Origin: Phenylobacterium haematophilum
GTDB taxonomy: Bacteria > Pseudomonadota > Alphaproteobacteria > Caulobacterales > Caulobacteraceae
Assembly (NCBI RefSeq): GCF_014196295.1
Contig: NZ_JACIDK010000007.1
Coordinates: 1-64,000, forward strand
Direction: 5' to 3'
Length of the DNA: 64,000 bases
Shown: positions 23,045 through 31,138 of the stretch, piece by piece
Layout of the letters: every line of letters begins with the position of its first letter
Position numbering within the stretch: the first letter of the stretch is position 1
Program-made: the position numbers and the translations under genes
The notes under the pieces: generated by a model
What the model saw: the letters and a program-made list of their open reading frames with translations, nothing else
What the model was told of the DNA's origin: nothing
Databases searched by the model: none

Positions 23045-23395
23045 TTGAAGTCCATCGCCTACCTGGCCGCCGCCGGCGGCCTGATGCTGGCCGCGTGCGC
23101 GCCGCCCGCCGGTCCGCCTTCCGATCCGGCCAGCCTGGCCCCCGCCGATCCGCGCCTGGCCCAGCTCTATGCCGACAGCTGCAAGGCCTGCCACGTGGTC
23201 GCCGATTCCGGCGCGCCGCTTGTGCACGACGCCAAGGCCTGGGCGCCGCGCTGGAAGCAGGGCGAGGACGTGCTGCTCGACCACGTCGTGCAGGGCTACA
23301 AGGCGATGCCGGCGCTGGGCCAATGCGCAGCCTGCACGCCTGACGACTTCAAGGCCCTGACCCGCTTCATGGCCGGCAAGGAGGGCAAGTCGTGA
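23045..23395 (+). CDS. Lipoprotein cytochrome c (c5-like)
   Basis: 116 residues from a TTG start preceded by GGGGGGAG at 4 bases. A lipoprotein signal ends in LAAC (Cys18), so the protein is lipid-anchored in the periplasm. The heme motif is CKACH at residues 46-50. A Met-containing segment (YKAMPALGQCAACTPDDF) supplies the likely sixth ligand, with the extra Cys pair seen in cytochrome c5-like proteins. Its stop overlaps the GTG start of the flavoprotein gene (GTGA), so the two are translationally coupled; the cytochrome is a probable electron acceptor for that enzyme. Confidence 0.88.
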   Translation: MKSIAYLAAAGGLMLAACAPPAGPPSDPASLAPADPRLAQLYADSCKACHVVADSGAPLVHDAKAWAPRWKQGEDVLLDHVVQGYKAMPALGQCAACTPDDFKALTRFMAGKEGKS

Positions 23396-24786
23396 TCTCG
23401 CGCCGCACTGCGCTGCTGGCGGGTTCGGGCGGCGTGCTCGCCGCCGCCGGGGGCGGGGTCTATCTCGCCGCTCGCGACAAGCCCGAGCCGCCCGCCCCGC
23501 CCAGCGTGGACGCGAACAAGCATCTGCTGTGGCGCAACTGGTCAGGGACTGAGCACGCCTATCCGGCCGTGCGCAGCGCGCCGAAGACCGAGGCCGAGGT
23601 CGCCCAGGCGCTGAAGACCTCGACCGCGCCCGTGCGGGTGGTCGGCGCCGGGCACTCGTTCACCGGGCTGGTGCCGACGTCCGGCACCCTGATGACCCTC
23701 GACGGCCTGGCCGGTATCGAGCGTTGGGAGGGCGACCAGCCGGTGGTCCGCGCAGGCATGCGGCTCGGCGCCCTCGGTCCCGCCCTGGCCGAGCGCGGCC
23801 GGGCGATGGCCAACCTGCCCGACATCAACAAGCAGTCGCTGGGCGGCTGCCTGGGCACCGCCACCCACGGCACCGGCGCGACGATCAAGGCCATCCATGG
23901 CGACGTCACGGCCCTGCGGCTGGCGACCGCGACCGGCGAGATGATCGACTGCGACGCGACGCAGAACGCCGACGTCTTCAATGCGGCGCGGGTGTCGCTG
24001 GGCGCGTTGGGGGTGATCACCCAGGTCCGGCTGGCGACCACCGCCAATCGCCGGCTGCACCGCAAGGTGTTCGTCGAGCCGTTCGAGCAGACCCTGGCCA
24101 AGGCTGAAGAGCGCTGGGCGCAGCATCGCAACTACGAGTTCTTCGCCGTCCCGTTCACCGACCTGGCGGCCAATGTCACCCACGACGAGACCGACGCCCC
24201 GGCGGCGGCGCGCGGGCCGGACACCGACACCGCCCTGCTCGAGGTGCTCAAGCAGCTGCGCAACCTGACCCGCTTCTCGACCCCGCTGCGCAAGGCCGCC
24301 GCCAAGGCGCTGCTGGGCTCGGCCAAGCCGGAGGAGGCGATCGACGAGGGCTGGAAGCTGCTCTCCACCGAGCGGCCGGTACGCTTCAACGAGATGGAGT
24401 TCCACATCCCGGTGGAGAACCATCTGACCGCGCTGAAAGAGGTTATGGCGACGATCGAGGCCGAGCGGCCGGATGTCTTCTTCCCGATCGAGGTGCGCCG
24501 CATCGCCGCCGACGACGCTTGGCTCTCGCCCTTCCAGGGCGGCCCGCGCGGCTCGATCGCCGTGCACTGCCACTACAAGGACGCCTACGACTTCCTGTTC
24601 GACCTGATCCAGCCGATCTTCCTGAAGTATGGCGGGCGGCCGCACTGGGGCAAGCTGCACAGCCTGAAGGCCCGCGAACTGGCGCTGCTCTATCCGAACT
24701 GGAACGACTTCCTGGCGGTGCGCGCGCGGCTCGACCCGGAGGGCCGCCTGCTGAACCCCTATCTCAGGTCGCTGCTGGGGGTGTGA
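23392..24786 (+). CDS. FAD-linked aldonolactone oxidase/dehydrogenase (D-arabinono-1,4-lactone oxidase family)
   Basis: 464 residues from a GTG overlapping the cytochrome stop. The N terminus ISRRTALLAGSGGVLAAAGGG resembles a Tat signal (twin Arg). The FAD_binding_4 domain follows (about 50-215): APVRVVGAGHSFTGLV holds the His that is often covalently bound to FAD, and LPDINKQSLGGCLGTATHGTG is the second FAD motif. The C-terminal ALO domain ends with PHWGKLHSLKARELALLYPNWNDF, the HWGK signature of aldonolactone oxidases and alditol oxidases. It probably oxidises a sugar lactone or polyol in the periplasm and passes electrons to the coupled cytochrome. It overlaps the convergent SGNH gene by 23 bp. 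Confidence 0.9.
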   Translation: MISRRTALLAGSGGVLAAAGGGVYLAARDKPEPPAPPSVDANKHLLWRNWSGTEHAYPAVRSAPKTEAEVAQALKTSTAPVRVVGAGHSFTGLVPTSGTLMTLDGLAGIERWEGDQPVVRAGMRLGALGPALAERGRAMANLPDINKQSLGGCLGTATHGTGATIKAIHGDVTALRLATATGEMIDCDATQNADVFNAARVSLGALGVITQVRLATTANRRLHRKVFVEPFEQTLAKAEERWAQHRNYEFFAVPFTDLAANVTHDETDAPAAARGPDTDTALLEVLKQLRNLTRFSTPLRKAAAKALLGSAKPEEAIDEGWKLLSTERPVRFNEMEFHIPVENHLTALKEVMATIEAERPDVFFPIEVRRIAADDAWLSPFQGGPRGSIAVHCHYKDAYDFLFDLIQPIFLKYGGRPHWGKLHSLKARELALLYPNWNDFLAVRARLDPEGRLLNPYLRSLLGV

Positions 24787-25846
24787 CGAGCGCGTCGGGA
24801 CCGCTAAGGGCCAGTGCATGGAAGCGCTCGCCGATCAGGCGGTAGCCCTCGGTGTTGGGGTGCAGGTCGTCGGGCAGCAGGTGGGCGTCGGCGGCGCCGA
24901 ACAGCTTCAGGCCGTCGAGATAGGCGATTTGGCTGTCGCCCGCCGCAACGCGGGCGGCGACCACCTCGCTCAGCAACTGGCGCATGCGGGTCAGCGGCAG
25001 ACCGCCGCCTGAGGCTTCGTCCTCGCGCCCCGGCGAGTAGATCGGCGAGACGACCAGGATCGGCGTCGTCGCATGCTTCTCTCGGATGATCGAGATCATC
25101 GCGTGGGCGGAATCGAGGAAGGTGCGCTCCTTGAGCTGGCCGTCGGTGTGGACGTTGATCCCGAGCTTAAGGACGATGGCGTCGGCGCGGGCGTCGCGGA
25201 TGATCCGTGCAGCCTGGCCCGACAGCAGGCAGGAGCCGGCCCAGCCGAGGTTCTGGTGGTCGACATTCGCCAGACCCGCGGCCACGGCGGGCCAGCCGGC
25301 GCTGGCCCCTTCAGCCTCCAGGCAGTGGGTGATCGAGCTGCCGTGGAAAAGCACGCGCGGGCGACCGTCGGCGACGGGAGCGGCGTCCGCGCCGTCGTCC
25401 AGCTCAAGGCCGGTGATCGAGACGGTGGCGGCCTGGGGCAGCCAGAGTTCTAGGACTTTTTCGCCGGGCGGCAGGCCGTCGAACGTCAGGTTAAAGGCCT
25501 CGTCGCCCACAAAGGCGCCGTTCTGCAGATCGATGGCCGCGCCGCCCTGCGCCCAGACGCGGGCGTTGAAGACGCCGTCGACATAGAGATCGTAGGCGCC
25601 GCGCCGCTCCCCGCCGACCGACTGGTCCAGCAGCCGCTGGGCGCCCGAGAGGCCGATGCGGGTCGAGGCGGTCCGCAGGCGGATGCGGCAGGCCGTGGCG
25701 CAGGAGCCGACCCAGCGGTTGAACGCGTCGTAGAAGCCGAGTTCGGCGACCGGCAGGCGCAGCGGCTGCAGCGAGTCCTTGCGGCGGCGCAGATCCACGT
25801 GGCCGTCCAGCAGCGGCGCGATCTCGCCTAGTCCCAGCGTCTTCAT
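24764..25846 (-). CDS. SGNH hydrolase with N-terminal jelly-roll-like domain
   Basis: 360 residues, no signal peptide. The first half (about 1-155) is beta-rich, for example RRGAYDLYVDGVFNARVWAQGG and KVLELWLPQAATVSITGLELDDG, as in two-domain carbohydrate esterases. The second half is the SGNH domain: RVLFHGSSITHC (nucleophile Ser), NLGWAGSCLL (block II), ADAIVLKLGINVHTDG (block III Asn) and LLPDDLHPNTEGYRLIGERF (Asp-x-x-His). The PDDLHPNxxGY form is common in SGNH esterases acting on carbohydrates or acylated metabolites. Cytoplasmic by sequence. Its 3' end overlaps the flavoprotein gene by 23 bp. Confidence 0.88.
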   Translation of the reverse strand: MKTLGLGEIAPLLDGHVDLRRRKDSLQPLRLPVAELGFYDAFNRWVGSCATACRIRLRTASTRIGLSGAQRLLDQSVGGERRGAYDLYVDGVFNARVWAQGGAAIDLQNGAFVGDEAFNLTFDGLPPGEKVLELWLPQAATVSITGLELDDGADAAPVADGRPRVLFHGSSITHCLEAEGASAGWPAVAAGLANVDHQNLGWAGSCLLSGQAARIIRDARADAIVLKLGINVHTDGQLKERTFLDSAHAMISIIREKHATTPILVVSPIYSPGREDEASGGGLPLTRMRQLLSEVVAARVAAGDSQIAYLDGLKLFGAADAHLLPDDLHPNTEGYRLIGERFHALALSGPDALVTPPAAT

Positions 25847-25903
25847 GCGCGTTCCCCCTGTTGCCTCCTGCTTAGGCTGGATGGCGCCGGGGCGAAAGCA
25901 CCG

Positions 25904-26932
25904 TCAATTGCGGTTCAGCGTCAGCGGCGCGTCGGGATCGGTCGGGATCGGCGTCCCCGGCCGCGGGGTGATCGGCGGCTCGGCCGGGGCGGGCGAGAGC
26001 GGGGTCAGCACCAGCGGCGCCGGCGCGGGGGCTGGAGCCGGCACGTTGAGCACCGGGGCGGGCGCTTCGGCGGCCGGCTTCGGGGCGGCGGTCTTCGGCG
26101 CAGGCGCCTTCGGGGCCGGGGCTTTGGGCGCAGCAGTCGGCGCGGCGGCCTTCGGGGCCGGGGCCGGGGCAGCGGCGGCCGGCGGTTGGGCCCCGACCGG
26201 CGCGGGCGCGGCGGCTTCTACGGTGGACGGCGTCGGGGCGGCTTCCGGAACGGGCGGCGTCGCCGCTTCCACCGGCGGCGCAGGCGCGGGGGCCGGCGGC
26301 TCGTCCTGACGCATCAGCAGGAAGGCGACGGCGCTGGCGGCGGCGACCGCCACGACGCCACCGACGATCAGCGGCAGCGGCGAGCGCTTGGGCACCGATG
26401 TCCGCGGCGGCGCGGCGAGGGTGAGATCGGGTTCCGCCTGCGGGGCGGGAGCGGGGGCGGGACGCGGCGCCGCGGCCGTTGCAGCGGGGGCCGGTGTCGG
26501 ACGCGGGGGCGACTGCGGCGGACGGGCGGTGCTGGAGCCGCTGGCGAGCGGGCCTGCGGCGACCGGCCCGCGAACGGGCGGCGCCTGGGGAACCGGTGCG
26601 CGGACCGGCGGCTGGCCGATCGGCGTCACGAAGGCGGGACGCGGGCCCTGGACCGGCTGCTGTCCGGCGGCGGGTTGGCTCGGGGCGCGCTGAACCAGCG
26701 AGCCGCCGGCCAGAATGCCGCCCTGTGGGGCGACGCTGGGCCGGGCGGTCGGCGCCTGCACCGCCGGACGCGGGGCCGGGCGGGGCTCGGGCGCCGGCGC
26801 TGGCTGCGGAGCGGCCGGCTCTCCGGCCGATTGGCCTGGCGTCAGCGCATAGCCGAACGGCGCCGCTCCCTTCGCCCGGCCCCAGGGGCTGGATCGGATG
26901 AACGGGTTGTCGTTCTGGTCGCGCTCGGACAT
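25904..26932 (-). CDS. Pro/Ala-rich single-pass membrane protein, unknown function
   Basis: 342 residues. A short conserved-looking head (MSERDQNDNPFIRSSPWGRAKG) is followed by about 150 residues of Pro/Ala/Gln-rich sequence, one membrane helix (PLPLIVGGVVAVAAASAVAFLLM, 185-207) after a basic KR, and about 130 more residues of Pro/Ala repeats, including KAPAPKAPAPKTAAPKP. The positive-inside rule puts the N-terminal half in the cytoplasm and the C-terminal half in the periplasm, like a stiff TonB-type arm, but no TonB C-terminal domain is present. The low-complexity composition makes homology hard to judge. It lies 74 bp downstream of the lipoprotein gene on the same strand. Confidence 0.75.
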   Translation of the reverse strand: MSERDQNDNPFIRSSPWGRAKGAAPFGYALTPGQSAGEPAAPQPAPAPEPRPAPRPAVQAPTARPSVAPQGGILAGGSLVQRAPSQPAAGQQPVQGPRPAFVTPIGQPPVRAPVPQAPPVRGPVAAGPLASGSSTARPPQSPPRPTPAPAATAAAPRPAPAPAPQAEPDLTLAAPPRTSVPKRSPLPLIVGGVVAVAAASAVAFLLMRQDEPPAPAPAPPVEAATPPVPEAAPTPSTVEAAAPAPVGAQPPAAAAPAPAPKAAAPTAAPKAPAPKAPAPKTAAPKPAAEAPAPVLNVPAPAPAPAPLVLTPLSPAPAEPPITPRPGTPIPTDPDAPLTLNRN

Positions 26933-27006
26933 CTGGCTCTCCCGCGCCGCTGCGGCGCGCGCGGTAATTTAGCTCGGACTTCGACAGATGTGGGGCGGGA
27001 AATCGC

Positions 27007-27921
27007 TCAACGCTGCGCCGTGCGGATCGGCCGCACGGAGTCCGTCGCACACCCGGCCGGCTCCAGCATGGCGTGCTGGGCCAGGCAGTAGATGTCCTCG
27101 TAATACGGGCCGGCAGCGGCCAGGCACTGATAAAGGTTGAGCTTGGCCACCCGCACGCACATGCCGCTGCGAGGTTCGCTCATCAGCGCTCCGGCGCGAC
27201 CACTCTCGCCCAACACGGTCAGGGCTGCGACGGCGAGCCCGCGCGAGACCATCGGACTGGGCGGTCCGCCGCGTTTCCCGCCCTGCGACAGCGTGGAATA
27301 GAGCTGGGCCTGGTCGCCGCCGGCCGGCCGGTAGCCGGCGCTGGAGATCTGCTTGACCCGGGTCAGCCGCGCCTTGGCGTCGGGGACGAAGACCTTAGCC
27401 CAGGCCTGGCGCTGGACGTCGTAGGAGGCCTTCTTCACGCGCTTGCCGCTGGCCTCGAGGGCCTCGCCCTGGCGATAGAGCGCGGCGCTGGCGCGCGCCG
27501 CGCCGGCGTCGGCGCCGGGCAGGCTGGCCGCGAGATCGGGGCGAGCGGCGAGGCGAGCGGCCAGTCCCTTGCCCGACTTGTCCTGGGCGGCTTTGCGCAC
27601 CCCGGCCACGAACTTCGGCTCCTGCAGGGCGGCGAGCGCGGCGTAGGCGACCATGCCGGCCTCCAGCTGCCTTGGCTCGTAGCCCGAGCCGATGCGCAGG
27701 CCCTCGGCCACCGCCGCCGGATTGGCGAATGACGCGTCGATGCCGCGGGCGTTGCGCATGAAGCTCTCGAAGGCCGCGGCCTGGCTCTCCAGCCGACGGT
27801 CGGCCTGGGCGCCGGGCGCCGGTCCCTTGCCGCCGCCCTTGGGCGCAGGCGTGCTCGCGCACGCGGCCAGCACCAGCAACGCCCCGGCGGCCGTCAGGCC
27901 GCGCTTCAATCCCTTGTCCAT
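27007..27921 (-). CDS. Lipoprotein of unknown function
   Basis: 304 residues from ATG 27921, which has GGAGGGG about 6 bases upstream; a longer frame to 27969 adds 16 residues without a site. A lipoprotein signal ends LAACAST (Cys about 21). After a Gly/Pro/Lys linker the mature part is helical and Ala-rich. Conserved-looking stretches are ESQAAAFESFMRNARGIDASFANPAAVAEGLRIG, EAGMVAYAALAALQEPKFVAGVR, and a Cys-rich tail (SGMCVRVAKLNLYQCLAAAGPYYEDIYCLAQHAM and GCATD) with four cysteines able to form two disulfides. Family not recognised. It is followed on the same strand by the Pro-rich membrane protein. Confidence 0.8.
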   Translation of the reverse strand: MDKGLKRGLTAAGALLVLAACASTPAPKGGGKGPAPGAQADRRLESQAAAFESFMRNARGIDASFANPAAVAEGLRIGSGYEPRQLEAGMVAYAALAALQEPKFVAGVRKAAQDKSGKGLAARLAARPDLAASLPGADAGAARASAALYRQGEALEASGKRVKKASYDVQRQAWAKVFVPDAKARLTRVKQISSAGYRPAGGDQAQLYSTLSQGGKRGGPPSPMVSRGLAVAALTVLGESGRAGALMSEPRSGMCVRVAKLNLYQCLAAAGPYYEDIYCLAQHAMLEPAGCATDSVRPIRTAQR

Positions 27922-28091
27922 ATCGGACCCCTCCAAACCAAAGAGGCCCCCCCGTGTCCGGAACTCCACGCCGTTAGGGTTGAGGAAGGGTTGCTGAGCT
28001 TGACCGTCAGCCTGCGTCCGGAGGCCGCAGCGCGCCTGGACTCCGCCGGACGTCCAGAGCAGGCTGGCGAAAACACTAAGGGAGCGCCGCC

Positions 28092-29477
28092 ATGTCCGAG
28101 ACCCTCGCCGAAGATCTGTCGGAGGCCTCGGCCGGCGCGCTCGCTGCAGCCGTGGCGGCCGGCCGGGCCAGCGCGCTGGAACTGTGCGAGGCGGCGATCG
28201 CCCGCATCGAGGCGCGCGACGGGCCGATCAACGCCGTGGTGGTCCGCGACTTCGACCGCGCTCGCGCCGCCGCCCGCGCCGCCGACGCGGCGCTGGCTCG
28301 CGGCGAACGCGGCTCGCTGCTGGGCGTGCCGATGACGGTCAAGGAATCCCACAACGTCGCCGGCCTGCCGACCACCTGGGGGTTCGAGGCGGCCAAGGGC
28401 TGGATCGCGCCTGCGGACTCGGTCGGCGTGGCGCGGCTGAAGGCCGCCGGCGCGATCATCCTCGGCAAGACCAACATTCCGGTCAGCCTGGCCGACTGGC
28501 AGAGCGTCAATCCGATCTATGGGCGCACGCGCAATCCCTGGGACCTGGAGCGCACGGCCGGCGGATCGTCCGGCGGCGCCGCCGCGGCGGTGGCCGCCGG
28601 GATGGTCCCGCTGGAGATGGGCACGGACATCGGCGGTTCGATCCGCGTGCCGGCCGCCTTCTGCGGAATCTTCGGTCACAAGCCGAGCTACGGGATCATT
28701 CCGCAGCGCGGCCACGCCCCGCCCGGCCTGGACGGCCTCGACGTGCCGCTGGCCGTGGTCGGCCCGCTGGCGCGCACGGCCGCGGACCTGGAGCTTGCAC
28801 TCGACGTGCTGGCCGGGCCGCTGGACGAGGAAGCGTTCGGCTATCGTCTCGACCTGCCGCCGGCGCGACATGCACGGTTGGGCGACTATCGCGTGCTGGT
28901 GCTGGACGCCCATCCCGCCGCCGTCACCGACGCGGCGATCGTCGCGGCGCTGGGCGAGCTGGCCGGCAAGCTGGAACGGGCCGGCGCGAGCATCGCGCGC
29001 AGCAGCGAGCTGCTGCCGGACCTCGCCCAGGGCCACGAGGTCTATCGCGGCCTGCTGACTACGGCGATGTCGCGGGGAGGCCCTCCGCAGGCTCAGCCGA
29101 TGAGCGCGCACGACTGGATGAACCTGCAGGACGCGCAGCTGGCCGTCCGCCGGGCCTGGGCGCGGTTGTTCGAGGCCTTCGACGTGGTGCTGGCGCCGGC
29201 GCACGGGTCGCTGGCCTATCCGCATGACGACAGCGACCCGGGATCCCGGACGCTGCTGTTGAACGGCGCGGCGACGCCCTATTTCGACCAGCTGGCCTGG
29301 CCGGGCATCGCCACGCTGGCGCACCTGCCGGCCACCGCCGCGCCGGTGGGAATCAGCGCGGGCGGCTTGCCGATCGGCGTGCAGATCATCGGGCCGTACC
29401 TCGAAGATCGCACGCCGATCGCGTTCGCCGGCCTGCTCGAGCAGGCCTTCGGGGGCTTTCGCGCCCCGCCAGGCTAG
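28092..29477 (+). CDS. Amidase-signature enzyme
   Basis: 461 residues, normal for the amidase signature family. The Ser-cisSer-Lys triad is visible: VPMTVKES with Lys84, [17 protein letters not shown] with cis-Ser around 159-160, and [24 protein letters not shown] with the nucleophile Ser183. These enzymes hydrolyse amides, sometimes aryl-amides or short acyl amides; the late [24 protein letters not shown] is typical of broad-substrate amidases. There is no signal peptide, so it is cytoplasmic. A GGAG-like site precedes ATG 28092. It is alone on its strand here and ends on a CTAG shared with the CNNM gene. Confidence 0.92.
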   Translation: MSETLAEDLSEASAGALAAAVAAGRASALELCEAAIARIEARDGPINAVVVRDFDRARAAARAADAALARGERGSLLGVPMTVKESHNVAGLPTTWGFEAAKGWIAPADSVGVARLKAAGAIILGKTNIPVSLADWQSVNPIYGRTRNPWDLERTAGGSSGGAAAAVAAGMVPLEMGTDIGGSIRVPAAFCGIFGHKPSYGIIPQRGHAPPGLDGLDVPLAVVGPLARTAADLELALDVLAGPLDEEAFGYRLDLPPARHARLGDYRVLVLDAHPAAVTDAAIVAALGELAGKLERAGASIARSSELLPDLAQGHEVYRGLLTTAMSRGGPPQAQPMSAHDWMNLQDAQLAVRRAWARLFEAFDVVLAPAHGSLAYPHDDSDPGSRTLLLNGAATPYFDQLAWPGIATLAHLPATAAPVGISAGGLPIGVQIIGPYLEDRTPIAFAGLLEQAFGGFRAPPG

Positions 29478-30802
29478 GACGAGAGCATATCGCCCAGGCT
29501 GGGGGCCTCCGGATCGACCTGCGGCGTGAACAGCAGCTTGTCGATACGGCGGTCGTCCATGTCGATGACTTCGACCCGGAAGCCAGCGATCTCGAAGACG
29601 TCGCCTTCGCTCGGCAGGCGGCCGATCTCGTGCAGCACCAGGCCGGCGGCGGTGTGGAACTGGCTGGTCTCGGTGAAGTCGGCGCCCAGCGCCTTGGCGA
29701 GGTCGTCGACCTCGGCGCGGCCGTCGACCAGATAGCTGCCGTCCTCGCGCTTGATGATCGCTTCGGACGTGTCCGAGTCGTGCTCCTCGTCGAAGTCGCC
29801 CGCGATCATCTCCAGCAGGTCGGTCGGGGTGACCACGCCTTCCAGGGCGCCGAACTCGTCGACCACCAGGGCCATGTGCAGCGGCGTCTGCTTGAGCAGT
29901 TCCAGCGCCCGCAGCAGAGAGGTGGTCTCGACCAGGTAGATCGGGGTGGCCATCAGCGCCGCGACGTCCGGCTTCTTGCCGTCCAGCATGGCGTCGAGGA
30001 CATCCTTCTTGTGGATCACGCCGACCGGCTCTTCCACATCGGCGCCTTGGGTGACCACGATGCGCGAATAGGGGCAGGCGCGGATGTCCGCCATCTGCTG
30101 CTCGTGCGGATCGGACAGCGAGATCCAGTAGATGTCCCGGCGCGGGGTCATGGCCACCCGCACCTGGCGGTCGCCGAGGCGCAGCACTTCGCCGATCATC
30201 GCCTGTTCCTCAGGCTCGATCAGGCCGGCGCTGGCGCCTTCGGCCAGAACGGTCTCGACTTCTTCGTGGGTGATCTGTTCGCCCTTCTCGTCCTTTATGC
30301 CCAGCAGGCGCAGCACGCCGACGGTGGACGCGGTCAGCAGCGAGACGAACGGGCCCATGAGCTTGGCCATCAGCGACAGCGGCCGGGCGACCAGCGAGGC
30401 GATGGTCTCGGGGAACACCATGGCGAAGCGCTTGGGCACCAGTTCGCCGACGATCAGCGACAGATAGGTGATGACCACGACCACCACGGCGGTCGAGATC
30501 AGCTCTGAATACTCATGCAGCGCCGGAATGGTCTCCAGCATGTGGTCGAGCTCGCCGGCGATGGTGGCCTGGCCGTAGGCGCCCGACAGAATGCCGATCA
30601 GGGTGATGCCGACCTGAACGGCGGCGAGGAAGCGCGTGGGGTTCTCCGAGAGCCGGAGGGCCGCAGCGGCCCCCTTGTCGCCGCGCTCGGCGCGGGCCTG
30701 CAGTTTAGCTCGGCGGGAGGAAACGACCGCCAATTCGGACATGGCGAAAAGGCCGTTGAGCACCAGCAATAGGAGCACGACGGCCGAGGCGAAAAGGATC
30801 AT
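29474..30802 (-). CDS. CNNM/CorC (HlyC/TlyC) family membrane protein
   Basis: 442 residues. DUF21/CNNM membrane domain (about 1-190) with MILFASAVVLLLLVLNGLFAMSELAVVSSRRAKL and TYLSLIVGELVPKRFAMVFPE, the GELxPKR motif of the family. A CBS pair follows (about 205-325: VRVAMTPRRDIYWISL and HMALVVDEFGALEGVVTPTDLLE), then a CorC/HlyC C-terminal transporter-associated domain (about 345-425: YLVDGRAEVDDLAKAL and GLVLHEIGRLPSEGDVFEIAGFRVEVIDMDDRRIDKL). Members take part in Mg2+ efflux or homeostasis; the old name hemolysin is misleading. The upstream region holds a strong nested hairpin. Confidence 0.93.
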   Translation of the reverse strand: MILFASAVVLLLLVLNGLFAMSELAVVSSRRAKLQARAERGDKGAAAALRLSENPTRFLAAVQVGITLIGILSGAYGQATIAGELDHMLETIPALHEYSELISTAVVVVVITYLSLIVGELVPKRFAMVFPETIASLVARPLSLMAKLMGPFVSLLTASTVGVLRLLGIKDEKGEQITHEEVETVLAEGASAGLIEPEEQAMIGEVLRLGDRQVRVAMTPRRDIYWISLSDPHEQQMADIRACPYSRIVVTQGADVEEPVGVIHKKDVLDAMLDGKKPDVAALMATPIYLVETTSLLRALELLKQTPLHMALVVDEFGALEGVVTPTDLLEMIAGDFDEEHDSDTSEAIIKREDGSYLVDGRAEVDDLAKALGADFTETSQFHTAAGLVLHEIGRLPSEGDVFEIAGFRVEVIDMDDRRIDKLLFTPQVDPEAPSLGDMLSS

Positions 30803-30878
30803 TTAAAGGTTGGTCCAGGCGAGGCCCTCTGGGAGCCCCGCCGCACCCTATCTTGAATGGGCCGTCCGCGCGATATTC

Positions 30879-30916
30879 CCGCCACGGGATGACACGTCCG
30901 TGTCCTGCCGTGGCGG
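30879..30916. repeat. Nested hairpin upstream of the CNNM/CorC gene
   Basis: CCGCCACGG (30879-30887) pairs with CCGTGGCGG (30908-30916); inside, GACAC (30891-30895) pairs with GTGTC (30900-30904) around GTCC. The two stems are separated by a symmetrical 3x3 internal loop. It is 77-114 bp upstream of the minus-strand start at 30802, so it may lie in the mRNA leader. Confidence 0.55.
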
Positions 30917-30996
30917 CTTTGGCGTCAGTCCGGGTTGAGGCCGCGGCGGCGGCCAGGCGGCGGGCCGACCAGCGAAGGCCAACACCTCGCTTACGG

Positions 30997-31024
30997 AAAA
31001 GGGCCGCCCTCGCGGACGGCCCTT
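30997..31024 (-). terminator. Intrinsic terminator for the thiolase transcript
   Basis: On the minus strand AAGGGCCG and CGGCCCTT pair around a 10-base loop and are followed by TTTT (plus-strand AAAA at 30997-31000). It lies about 115 bp after the thiolase stop. Confidence 0.7.
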
Positions 31025-31138
31025 CCCGATAGTCGGTTGTCTTCGACGTCTGGAAGATCTCGAAGAAGCCGCCGCGCCCACCGAAATCGCCGAAGCGATT
31101 TCGGCGACTCCTTATGATGGGCGCGGCCTTCGGTCCTC

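Larger units (their letters stand above)
30803..31138. other. 336-bp intergenic region without a gene, rich in inverted repeats
   Basis: I see no coding frame with a credible start here. It holds a nested hairpin at 30879-30916 (upstream of the CNNM gene), the minus-strand terminator at 30997-31024, and a nested structure at 31071-31127 whose core, CCGAAATCGC-CGAA-GCGATTTCGG (31081-31104), gives a UUCG loop in minus-strand RNA. GAAGATCTCGAAGA occurs at about 31053 and again at about 31142, the latter being the last codons of the thiolase gene. Confidence 0.7.

Noticed and set aside
29474..30802. Hemolysin toxin
   Set aside because: The family name is historical; domain order DUF21-CBS-CorC_HlyC indicates a metal-homeostasis membrane protein.
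30848..31081. 77-codon minus-strand frame in the intergenic region before the CNNM gene
   Set aside because: It is Arg/Ser/Pro-rich, crosses the terminator and hairpins and has no ribosome-binding site.
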